A program made the translations under genes and the position numbers. From positions 151,961 to 215,960 of the forward strand of contig NZ_KE383850.1 in NCBI RefSeq assembly GCF_000422485.1: 64,000 bases of DNA, in the 5' to 3' direction. Positions 22,001-28,895 of the stretch are shown here, in pieces; positions within the stretch are counted from its first letter, which is position 1; each line of letters begins with the position of its first letter. The notes beneath the pieces were generated by a model. The model was not told the DNA's origin. It did not search any database and worked only from the letters and a program-made list of their open reading frames with translations. This stretch comes from Paenibacillus pasadenensis DSM 19293 (GTDB lineage Bacteria; Bacillota; Bacilli; Paenibacillales; Paenibacillaceae).

Positions 22001-24506
22001 TGTCCTCATCATCGCGGCCGAGGACAACGCCGGCAACCGGACGGAGCGGACGGTCCGCTTCCTCGTGCCGGACGAGAACCCGCTGGCGCCGGAGCTCGTC
22101 GCTCCGCTGCAAGGCGCGGACGTCTCCGGCTCCTCGGCGGAGCTGGCCGTGCGGGTCGCCGACCCGACGGGCGACGAGCTGAGCGTCGGCTTCTACGAGG
22201 GCTTCAAGCATAGCGCGGAGCGGAAGGAATCGTTCCGGGCGTACGCCGGCCAGGCGGCCGTCGAGCCGCCGCCGGTGCTGCGGCCGGAAGGCGAGCGCGA
22301 GCTGACGGCGGCCGAATACGCCCGCATCGCGTCGGCAGACGGGGACAAGCTGGTGAACGACGCCACGGACGCTTTCCCGTACCACCGCTTCGAGATCAAG
22401 CTGGACGCGGCGGTGAAGCCGCAGGACGAGGTCCGTCTGGAGTGGAAGGGAAGCTCGCTCGCGGGCCGCAAGGTGACGCTGTACGCCTGGAGCGCGTCCG
22501 CAGCCAAGTGGGAGCGGCTGGCGCAGAACGTGCCGGCGGACGAGGGGCCGTTCGAGCTGAGCGCCTCGGTGGAGGCAGGCGCCTACGCCGTGGACGGAGT
22601 CGTGCACGCGCTCGTGCAGGACGAGATCGCTGCCGCTCCGGCAGCCGCAGGCGGCGACGGGCAGGAGGGCGGAGCTGCCGCCACCGCCGCCTCGGGGCGG
22701 GGCTATGACTTCTCCTTCGTCTGGATGTCGGATACGCAGTATTATTCCGAGAGCTGGCCTTTCATCTATGAGGGCAATACGAAGTGGGTGCTGGACAACC
22801 GCGATGCGATGGACATCCAGTATGTCATCCATACCGGCGACATCGTGGACAAGTCGTACAAGCCCGAGCAGTGGGACAACGCCCAGCGGGCGATGAAGCC
22901 GTTCGACGACGCGGGCATGCCGTACGGCGTGCTGGCGGGCAACCATGACGTCGGCCACCAGACCGGCGACTATACGGAGTACGGGAAGCATTACGGCGAG
23001 GACCGCTTCAAGGACAAGCCGTACTACGGCGGCTCCTACGAGAACAACCGCGGCCACTACGACCTGATCTCCGCCGGCGGCCAGGACTTCATCATCGTCT
23101 ACATGGGCTGGGGCATCGGCGAGGAGCAGATCCAGTGGATCGACGGCGTGCTGAAGCAATATCCGGAACGCAAGGCGATTCTCGCCTTCCACGAGTACCT
23201 GCTCGTCTCCGGCAACCGCGCTCCGATCGCCGACGAGATCTACGAGCATGTCGTGACGAAGAACAAAAACGTGTTCGCCGTGCTGTCGGGCCACTACCAT
23301 GACGCCGAGACGAAGATCGACGAGATCGACGACAACGGCGACGGCGTGCCGGACCGCAAGGTGTACCAGATGCTCGCGGACTACCAGGGCGCGGAGATGG
23401 GCGGCCTCGGCTACATCCGGCTGATGCAGTTCAACCTCGCGGCGAACCGCGTGGACATCAAGACGTACTCGCCGTATCTCGACGACTACAACTACTACGA
23501 TGCCGACGTGCATCCTGGCAAGGACGAGTTCAGCCTCGAACTGAACCTGGCCCCGATGGTCAAGCGGGTCGCGACCGACTCGATGACCGCGAGCGTGTAC
23601 ACGCAGACGCCGATCGGCTCCGTGCAAAAGGCCGCGAGCGGCGCTGTCGCGCGCGCGGTATGGACCGGTCTGGCGGACGGGCTGCATCAATGGTATGCCG
23701 TCGCCCGCGACGAGCATAGCGGCTATGCGCGCTCCGACATCTGGAGCTTCGCGGCGAAGGGCGGCGCAACGCCGACGCCGAAGCCGACGACAAGCCCGAC
23801 ACCGACGCCGAGCGCCGAGCCGACGCCGGGTACGGGCACCGGGCCGGGACCGATCGCGACGCCGACGCCAAGCGCGAGCCCGACGGCGAGTCCTTCGCCG
23901 AGCGCGGCTCCGTCGCCGACGCCGAGCGCCAGCCCGGCTCCAAGCGCAAGTCCTGCGCCGAAGTTCAGCGACGTCGAGCCGGGCCACTGGGCGGTCGGCG
24001 CGATCGGCCGCGCGGCAGCGCTCGGCATCGTGACGGGCGACGCGGACGGCCGCTTCCGCCCGGACGCCGGCGTGAGCCGCGCCGAGCTGGCGACGATGCT
24101 CGGCCGCGCCCTCGGCTGGCCGGACGGCGGCCGCGCGGACAGCTTCGCCGATGCGGCGAAAATTCCGGCGTATGCCCGCGGCTATGCCGCCCAAGCGGCA
24201 GCGGCCGGCATCATCGGCGGCTACGCGGACGGCACGTTCGGGCCGCAGCGCGCGTTGACGCGCGCCGAGCTCGCCGCCGTCCTGGCCCGCGCCGCCGGGC
24301 TGCAGACGCCGGCCGGCGCCAAGCCGGACTTCGCCGATGCGGCGAAGATTCCGGCCTGGGCGAAGCCGTACGTGGCGGCCGTGCAAGACGCCGGCCTCAT
24401 GAACGGCATCGGCGGCGGCCAGTTCGCTCCGGCCCAGCCGGTGACGCGCGCCCAAGCGGCCGCGGCGCTGATCGGGCTGATCGACCTGCGGGCGAACCGC
24501 GGCTAA
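19041..24506 (+). CDS. Giant SLH-anchored surface protein with lamin-tail domains and a calcineurin-like phosphoesterase
   Basis: An 1821-residue protein. The start is the GTG at 19041 after AGAGGAGG. About 90 basic, low-complexity residues (with a 39-bp direct repeat encoding SMRDGRRQQDGQ twice) precede a signal segment (MPWRKWLAGGLAASLIAG, ending AAAAPAP). Two lamin-tail domains follow (LSPVIVTEIVPDN...YEFFELHN; LLVTEVTPDTAN...YEFIEIYN), then beta-sandwich segments. A metallophosphoesterase lies at about 1222-1490 with the metal ligands FVWMSDTQ, HTGDIVD, LAGNHDVGH and LSGHYHDAE. A Thr/Pro/Ser linker leads to three SLH domains ([57 protein letters not shown]). It should be exported and held on wall polysaccharide, hydrolysing an extracellular phosphoester. 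The substrate is unknown. The long basic stretch before the signal is odd, and a later start at the ATG at 19317 has no ribosome site. Confidence 0.85.
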   Translation: MPKEERRQGLQAQGWMTGNREASAGGTDSRIGEASGEKAAAVAACSMRDGRRQQDGQSSMRDGRRQQDGQRSVQAEPHRTLSLRGLQRRLRRMPWRKWLAGGLAASLIAGLLPVAGPLPQAAAAPAPNGGSLSPVIVTEIVPDNVGTDVYEFFELHNVSAAPQDVTDALYYRYTASSSPDLKFSLPANTVLAPGETKVFWNNTEKKALAAFNSFYKTELAESQVVSLPAQTGGFSAFANDGNRAVVVKSEGQDLAIAAYLKADISSSGTTLDVHYQASRTAEQGKYAVLAVPTPGSVEAGQLIAPPPPVVPGQPVLAHEPAASAKGGQALPIVAQVADGDGQPLQTATAAVYYRTVNQSVYKSAALRPADGGGTAFAGSIPAAAVAEETLYYYIQADNGGVKGTTPAAAVQVELPQADPDRVPPLLVTEVTPDTANIGGSDGYEFIEIYNNTDRELDFGDYKLYYRYPEKGPEADVVWASDPEQVTIPAQSAIVLWVINAANGSATAAQFNANFGSSLVEGQNLFRVHSAGMANGSPRALVIGTNAHVDIASASYEAADVKADKGIQYRYPTLGGKDMLNLGPAAAKSTPGSVEPWQLPARPVHAADDAAAPALLDRTGVAEADASKDLDIRLEAEDESGIKSVRLQYRTDKSDWASFYLTQDYNDTYYHYLIPAADLIGKSYVEYKAVASDGQNRTELPAVRVPVKDGRDKSPLRLNVAEGQFVRGVQTLKGTAEQHAPGELQLALDGKTVTEGVYASLEQDAYLAFDVSGVDYYFKNAVTIGKEILYTFMDPIPSWRTLLYPIGQERLKAGDNGIWIRVGSKSGPFDDRTEENKDDFQMRNVRLILADGTIIYDPAYADRSKVLEMGDKGKIEGIEFKFPLLAEQLRSRTYAWDTTAEADGKHEIVLTGPGGLSLARSVVVDNAAPVIAPTVEEGRTYRGAFAIDAAITDALSGVKAASVAATLDGKPVKLPYAATSSALGGGEHVLIIAAEDNAGNRTERTVRFLVPDENPLAPELVAPLQGADVSGSSAELAVRVADPTGDELSVGFYEGFKHSAERKESFRAYAGQAAVEPPPVLRPEGERELTAAEYARIASADGDKLVNDATDAFPYHRFEIKLDAAVKPQDEVRLEWKGSSLAGRKVTLYAWSASAAKWERLAQNVPADEGPFELSASVEAGAYAVDGVVHALVQDEIAAAPAAAGGDGQEGGAAATAASGRGYDFSFVWMSDTQYYSESWPFIYEGNTKWVLDNRDAMDIQYVIHTGDIVDKSYKPEQWDNAQRAMKPFDDAGMPYGVLAGNHDVGHQTGDYTEYGKHYGEDRFKDKPYYGGSYENNRGHYDLISAGGQDFIIVYMGWGIGEEQIQWIDGVLKQYPERKAILAFHEYLLVSGNRAPIADEIYEHVVTKNKNVFAVLSGHYHDAETKIDEIDDNGDGVPDRKVYQMLADYQGAEMGGLGYIRLMQFNLAANRVDIKTYSPYLDDYNYYDADVHPGKDEFSLELNLAPMVKRVATDSMTASVYTQTPIGSVQKAASGAVARAVWTGLADGLHQWYAVARDEHSGYARSDIWSFAAKGGATPTPKPTTSPTPTPSAEPTPGTGTGPGPIATPTPSASPTASPSPSAAPSPTPSASPAPSASPAPKFSDVEPGHWAVGAIGRAAALGIVTGDADGRFRPDAGVSRAELATMLGRALGWPDGGRADSFADAAKIPAYARGYAAQAAAAGIIGGYADGTFGPQRALTRAELAAVLARAAGLQTPAGAKPDFADAAKIPAWAKPYVAAVQDAGLMNGIGGGQFAPAQPVTRAQAAAALIGLIDLRANRG

Positions 24507-24522
24507 AAGGTGATATTCCGTT

Positions 24523-24556
24523 GCGGCCTCCCTTTAAACAGGGGAGGCCGTATTTC
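24523..24556 (+). terminator. Terminator after the giant SLH gene
   Basis: CGGCCTCCC/GGGAGGCCG stem with an 8-base loop, followed by TATTTCT. The T-run is imperfect but the stem is strong. Confidence 0.75.
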
Positions 24557-24652
24557 TGTCTCTAGCATGAAGGAGGCAGGAGTATGTCATCCGATCGACG
24601 TATATACTAGAAACAGATAAAGGACATCAATTCCATTATTGAGGGTGAAGCG

Positions 24653-25837
24653 ATGCATATCGAAGGCTTAAGATTAAAAAACTATAAAGTGTTCAAAGAT
24701 TTGAAATTAACGGATTTGCCTAATATGGTTGTTTTCCTGGGAGCAAATGGGTCGGGGAAATCGACTTTGTTTGATGCTTTTGGATTTTTACATGATTCTC
24801 TGGTGGACAATGTCCGTGCGGCGCTTACCAAACGAGGCGGGTTCAAGGAAGTCATTTCGCGAGGCGAAAAGGGACCGATTGAATTTGAAATCAAATTCAG
24901 GCCTGACCCGGAAGAGCCTCTTGTTACTTATGAGCTTCACATTGATCTGGACGAACGTGGGCTTCCCATTGTCAGCAAAGAACTTTTAAAGTATCGTCGA
25001 GGCAAGCATGGAAGGCCATGGCATTTCCTGGATTTCTCTAGAGGCTCAGGAACGGCAATTATCAATGAAGATGAGTATGGACAATCAGGCGTGGAGGAAA
25101 AAAGAGAAGAGCAAAAACTAGACTCCCCAGATATTTTAGCGATAAAGGGGTTAGGCCAGTTTCAAAAATTCAAGCAGGTGGCTGCATTTCGAAGGCTGAT
25201 TGAAGGCTGGCATGTTTCTGATTTTCACATCTATGCGGCACGTTCCAGCCAGGATGCCGGGTACGCGGAGCATCTTTCGACGACAGGGGAGAACCTTCCG
25301 CTCGTGGCCAAATTCCTCTACGAGCATCACCGTGAAAAATTCAATGCGATTTTACGCAAAATGGAAGAAAGAGTGCCTGGAGTAAGTTCGGTTGAATCTA
25401 CGGAGACGGAAGATGGCCGGATCGTGCTGAAATTTCAGGATGGTTCCTTCAAGGATCCTTTCATTGCGCGTTATGTGTCGGATGGCACGATTAAAATGTT
25501 TGCTTATTTAGTGCTTTTGAATGATCCGAAGCCCCATCCGCTGCTTTGTATTGAAGAGCCGGAAAATCAGCTGCATCCAGACTTGTTATATGAACTTGCC
25601 GAAGAGTTCCGCTCCTATACCGAAGAGGGAGGACAGGTATTTATTTCGACACACTCTCCAGATTTTGTGAACGGCATTGCTCTGAATGAGCTTTTCTGGC
25701 TGACCAAGCAAGAGGGATTCAGTCACGTCAGTCGGGCTGGCGATGTGGAAATTCTTCGTAATTTGGTTCGAGAAGGCGATCTTCCGGGATATCTCTGGAA
25801 GCAAGGCTTTTTTCAAGGAGCGGGTCCTCTCCAATGA
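24653..25837 (+). CDS. AAA15/AAA21-type ATPase (OLD-like), candidate defence protein
   Basis: A 394-residue ABC-like ATPase without membrane segments. It has Walker A GANGSGKST (30-38) directly after an SMC-like N-terminus (IEGLRLKNYKVFKDLKL), a middle helical part, Walker B LLCIEEPENQLHP (about 298-310), and FISTHSPDF as the switch histidine. The pattern is that of the AAA_21/DUF2813 group, as in OLD and Gabija nucleases and Septu/RloA ATPases, but without the C-terminal TOPRIM domain. The next gene, overlapping by 4 bases, encodes a DUF4276 protein that may supply it. The pair is much richer in A+T than its surroundings, a sign of transfer. ATPase identity is firm; a phage-defence role is inferred from family and pairing. 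Confidence 0.87.
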   Translation: MHIEGLRLKNYKVFKDLKLTDLPNMVVFLGANGSGKSTLFDAFGFLHDSLVDNVRAALTKRGGFKEVISRGEKGPIEFEIKFRPDPEEPLVTYELHIDLDERGLPIVSKELLKYRRGKHGRPWHFLDFSRGSGTAIINEDEYGQSGVEEKREEQKLDSPDILAIKGLGQFQKFKQVAAFRRLIEGWHVSDFHIYAARSSQDAGYAEHLSTTGENLPLVAKFLYEHHREKFNAILRKMEERVPGVSSVESTETEDGRIVLKFQDGSFKDPFIARYVSDGTIKMFAYLVLLNDPKPHPLLCIEEPENQLHPDLLYELAEEFRSYTEEGGQVFISTHSPDFVNGIALNELFWLTKQEGFSHVSRAGDVEILRNLVREGDLPGYLWKQGFFQGAGPLQ

Positions 25838-26406
25838 TGCTTATCTTCCTCTTAGAAGAGATTTCAATGAAAGCTGCGCTCGATGAGCTTCTCCCTAAAG
25901 TGATCCCTCCTCAGGTAGCATTCATGACGATCAAGCATGAGGGGAAATCGGATTTGGAAAAGTCGATTCCGATCAAGCTGAAAGCCTTTCGTACGCCGCA
26001 TACGTACTTTGTCATTTTGCGCGACAAGGACACGGGGGATTGCATGGAAATAAAGAACCGCTTGAAATCGCTATGCGAAAAGGGAGGCAGGCCAGATACA
26101 TTGGTTCGTATCGTCTGCCATGAGCTGGAATCGTGGTTTCTGGGCGATCTTCAGGCTGTCGAAAAAGCATTTTCACAAGAAGGCTTATCCGAGCTTCAAG
26201 AAAAGGCTAAGTATCGCGATCCTGATCGATTAGCCAATCCTGCCCAAGAATTAGGGAAATTGGTTCCTTATCGCAAGCTTGCTGGATCAAGGGCGATTTC
26301 GCCGTTCTTAAGCGTGGACGACAACAAATCCCGCAGCTTTCAAGTTTTTATAAGCGGCATTCATTCTCTACTTAAAAAAGCAGACCATCCGATTCAATCC
26401 TCTTGA
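25834..26406 (+). CDS. DUF4276 family protein, partner of the ATPase
   Basis: A 190-residue protein starting at ATGATG within the stop of the ATPase gene (ATGA overlap). It has the DUF4276 pattern: FLLEEISMKAALDELLPKVI, IKHEGKSDLEKSIPIKLKAF, YFVILRDKDTGDCMEIKNRL, VRIVCHELESWFLGDLQAVE and a C-terminal SRSFQVFISGIHSLLKK. The early Glu pair and the later LRDKD resemble the E and DxD positions of TOPRIM-like metal-binding folds, which would make this the nuclease half of a split OLD-like system. That fold reading is an inference from the pattern. Full length for the family is about 180-230. A terminator follows, so the two genes form a closed operon. Confidence 0.82.
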   Translation: MMLIFLLEEISMKAALDELLPKVIPPQVAFMTIKHEGKSDLEKSIPIKLKAFRTPHTYFVILRDKDTGDCMEIKNRLKSLCEKGGRPDTLVRIVCHELESWFLGDLQAVEKAFSQEGLSELQEKAKYRDPDRLANPAQELGKLVPYRKLAGSRAISPFLSVDDNKSRSFQVFISGIHSLLKKADHPIQSS

Positions 26407-26412
26407 TCCTCG

Positions 26413-26449
26413 AAACCATGGTGAAAGCGAAAGCAGCCGTGGTTTTTTT
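26413..26449 (+). terminator. Terminator of the ATPase-DUF4276 operon
   Basis: AAACCATGG and CCGTGGTTT pair as a stem, followed by seven T. Confidence 0.85.
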
Positions 26450-26457
26450 GTTGGTCC

Positions 26458-26475
26458 TTTTAAACGAAATTTAAC
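26458..26475 (+). promoter_or_regulatory. TTTAAC-like direct repeats before the two-component operon
   Basis: TTTTAAAC (26458) and ATTTAAC (26469) repeat at an 11-base step, as expected for tandem binding of an OmpR-type regulator. Similar repeats precede the ABC transporter at 33606. Confidence 0.45.
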
Positions 26476-26554
26476 TACCGCGCGGCCTTCGGGAAAGACT
26501 ATGATGAAAGGATCAGCTAGCGGCTCGAACACAGGGAAGCGGAGGAGGCGGCGC

Positions 26555-27238
26555 ATGAACGGAAAAGCGAGGCTGCTGTACATCGAGGACGATCCGGAAA
26601 TCGGCGGCTGGCTGTCGCGCGATCTGCGGGAGCGCGGCTACGAGGTGGAGTGGCGGCAGAGCGGCGAAGGAGCGGAGGCGCTCGCGGAGACGGCCGACAT
26701 GGCGATCCTCGACGTGATGCTGCCGGGACTGGACGGCTTCACGGTCGGACAGAAGCTCAAGCGAGGCTGCCCCGGCCTGCCGATCCTCATGCTGTCCGCC
26801 CGCTCGGCTGTCGAGGACAAGCTGCAGGGACTGCGCTTCGCCGACGATTACATGACGAAGCCGTTCCATCCGGAGGAGCTGGCCGCCCGCATCGAGGTGC
26901 TGCTGCGCCGCTTCGGCAAGGGCGAGGACCAGCCGGTGCGTCTCGGGCATCTGCTCGTCCGCCCGCGCGAGCTGACCGTCACCGACGGAGAGAGCGGGGA
27001 GGAGATCGCGCTGACGCCGAAGCAGCTGCAGATTCTGCTTTTCCTGCTGCGCCACCCCGGACGCATCCTGACGAAGGAGCAGATCTACGAGTCGGTATGG
27101 GGCGAGCCCTACCTCGAGGGGGACAAGACGGTCATGGTGCATATCCGCTACTTGCGCGAGCGCATTGAAAAGGACCCCGCCAACCCGTCGCTGATCGAGA
27201 CGGTGCGCGGCATCGGCTACCGGGCGAGGCCGTCGTGA
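26555..27238 (+). CDS. OmpR-family response regulator
   Basis: A 227-residue regulator. The receiver domain (about 5-118) has the acidic pair LYIEDD, phospho-acceptor Asp in MAILDVMLPGLDGF, the conserved Ser/Thr in LMLSARS and Lys in YMTKPFHPEEL. The C-terminal winged helix (about 125-225) shows LTPKQLQILLFLLRHPGRIL, YESVWGEPYLEGDKTVMVHI and ETVRGIGYR. The ATG at 26555 follows GGAGGAGG at 6 bases; an upstream ATG at 26501 has a weaker site. The histidine kinase gene overlaps its stop by 4 bases. Targets are unknown. TTTAAC direct repeats near its own start and near the ABC operon at 33.6 kb suggest it may control both. Confidence 0.92.
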   Translation: MNGKARLLYIEDDPEIGGWLSRDLRERGYEVEWRQSGEGAEALAETADMAILDVMLPGLDGFTVGQKLKRGCPGLPILMLSARSAVEDKLQGLRFADDYMTKPFHPEELAARIEVLLRRFGKGEDQPVRLGHLLVRPRELTVTDGESGEEIALTPKQLQILLFLLRHPGRILTKEQIYESVWGEPYLEGDKTVMVHIRYLRERIEKDPANPSLIETVRGIGYRARPS

Positions 27239-28686
27239 GCCGCCTGCCATCGCCCCGCCGCCTGCTCCGCCGACTCCGCCGGCCGTCGCTGCTCCTGCGC
27301 TACGGCGGCATCGTGCTGTCGGCGATCATCCTGCTGCCGCTGCTGCTCATGCTCGTCGGCGTCGTGACGATGACGTCGCTCGGCTGGCTATGGCCGCGGG
27401 ACGAGCCGTCGATCTATTCGGACACGACGAAGCTGCGCCTCGCGTGGGAGGCGGAGGCGGCCGCGATGGGCGGGGAAAGTCCCGCTGAAGCGGCCGCCCG
27501 CATGGCGGCCTGGAAGGAGCGCTACCCCCGCACCTATATTTTTCGCGTCGATGCGGAGGGCCGGCTGCGGGACGTCATGCCGGCGCGCAAGGACTTGCCG
27601 TCCGTCTGGTCCGCGGCCTATACGGTCGAATATATGAAGGATGCGGTGAGCGGCGACCGCTTCACGGTCGTCAGCTTCGTCGGCTCCTCGCGCACGGAGG
27701 GCTTCATCGCGATGGAGGTGCCGCGCTATTTGACGCTGCCCTACTCGCAGCGGATGGACCGCGTGAGCGGCGGCGTATACGCGGGCGGCGTGCTGCTCAT
27801 GCTCGGCCTGTTCCTGCTCGTGTCGATGCTGTTCTTCCTGCGCATCCGCCGCCGCCTCGTGCGACTGCAGGCCGCGATGGAGCGCCCGTCGGCCGGCGGC
27901 CTGCCGGAGCCGGTCGAGCTGTCGGGCGCCGACGAGATCGGAAGGCTCGAGGGCAGCTTCAACGGCATGGTGCGCCAGCTCGAGGACGCCCGCCGCCGCG
28001 AGCGGCAGGAGGAGGAGCTGCGGCGGGATCTCATCGCCCGCCTCTCCCATGACCTGCGCACGCCGCTCACCGTGCTGCGGGCCCATGCGCATACGCTGGC
28101 CAAGGAGCCGCTCGGACCTTCCGGCCGCGAGTCGCTGTCGCTCATGACGGGCAAGCTCGATTATCTCTCGGAGATGATGGAGAACCTCTTTTCCTACAAC
28201 CTGCTGTCCGCGGGCAAATATCCGTACCGTCCCGAGCGGCTCGACGCCGCCCGGCTCGTCCGCACGCAGCTGGCCGCCTGGTACCCGGCGTTCGAGCAGG
28301 CCGGCCTCGAGCTGGAGTCGGATCTGCCCGAGGAGCCGCTCTGGTGGACCGCCGATCCGCGCTGGCTGGAGCGCGTGCTCGACAACCTGCTGCTCAACGT
28401 GCTGCGCCACGCCGCCGCCGGGGGCTGGAGCGCCGTGCGCCTGTCGCCGGAGGCGGGCGGCACGCTCCGCGTCGAGGATCGCGGCCCCGGCATGGACGCT
28501 CCGTCCGCGGCCAAGGGCAGCGGCCTCGGGCTGGCGATCGCGGAGCTGATGCTGCGCGAGCAGGGGCTCAGCCGCACGGTCCGGTCTTCGCCGGAGGGAA
28601 CGGTCGTGGAGATCCGGCCGGCGGAGCGGGCTGGCGCGGACTCGGCCGCCGGCGGCTCGGCGGATCGAGGCGCAGATCAGCCCTGA
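27235..28686 (+). CDS. Sensor histidine kinase
   Basis: A 483-residue membrane kinase, GTG start overlapping the response-regulator stop. Two transmembrane segments (about 22-50 and 180-203) enclose an extracytoplasmic sensor of about 130 residues. A HAMP linker, a HisKA domain with LIARLSHDLRTPLTVLRAHA (phospho-accepting His) and an HATPase_c domain follow (N box LERVLDNLLLNVLRHA, G1 VEDRGPGMD, G2 KGSGLGLAIAEL). The C-terminal 25 residues are Ala/Gly/Asp-rich. This type often senses peptide antibiotics or envelope stress and works with a BcrAB/MutEFG-type ABC transporter. One is present 5 kb downstream, but the link is inferred. Confidence 0.92.
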   Translation: MSRLPSPRRLLRRLRRPSLLLRYGGIVLSAIILLPLLLMLVGVVTMTSLGWLWPRDEPSIYSDTTKLRLAWEAEAAAMGGESPAEAAARMAAWKERYPRTYIFRVDAEGRLRDVMPARKDLPSVWSAAYTVEYMKDAVSGDRFTVVSFVGSSRTEGFIAMEVPRYLTLPYSQRMDRVSGGVYAGGVLLMLGLFLLVSMLFFLRIRRRLVRLQAAMERPSAGGLPEPVELSGADEIGRLEGSFNGMVRQLEDARRRERQEEELRRDLIARLSHDLRTPLTVLRAHAHTLAKEPLGPSGRESLSLMTGKLDYLSEMMENLFSYNLLSAGKYPYRPERLDAARLVRTQLAAWYPAFEQAGLELESDLPEEPLWWTADPRWLERVLDNLLLNVLRHAAAGGWSAVRLSPEAGGTLRVEDRGPGMDAPSAAKGSGLGLAIAELMLREQGLSRTVRSSPEGTVVEIRPAERAGADSAAGGSADRGADQP

Positions 28687-28803
28687 GGCGGGAGGAGCCT
28701 CGGCCCGGCTCTGTCCGCAAGAGAGACGGCCTTCGCATCCCCACGCCGAACCTGCGGACAGGCGCCTAGCAACGCTGACGCTCAAGCGCTCCAAAACCTG
28801 AAC

Positions 28804-28842
28804 AGCCCGACCGGGATGACGCAATCCCGGTCGGGCTTTTTT
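28804..28842 (+). terminator. Terminator of the two-component operon
   Basis: AGCCCGACCGGGA/TCCCGGTCGGGCT perfect stem followed by TTTTTT. Confidence 0.9.
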
Positions 28843-28895
28843 CTACGGAGAAGGATTGCTCCGAGCCTTCGCCGGCAACCGGCGCGAACTCGCCC

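Noticed and set aside
18951..24455. Very long open frame antisense to the giant SLH gene
   Set aside because: Arg/Val/His-rich composition, no ribosome site, and the opposite strand encodes clear domains. High-G+C shadow frame. The same applies to long antisense frames over modA, the GH16, GH53, TPR and phosphatase genes.
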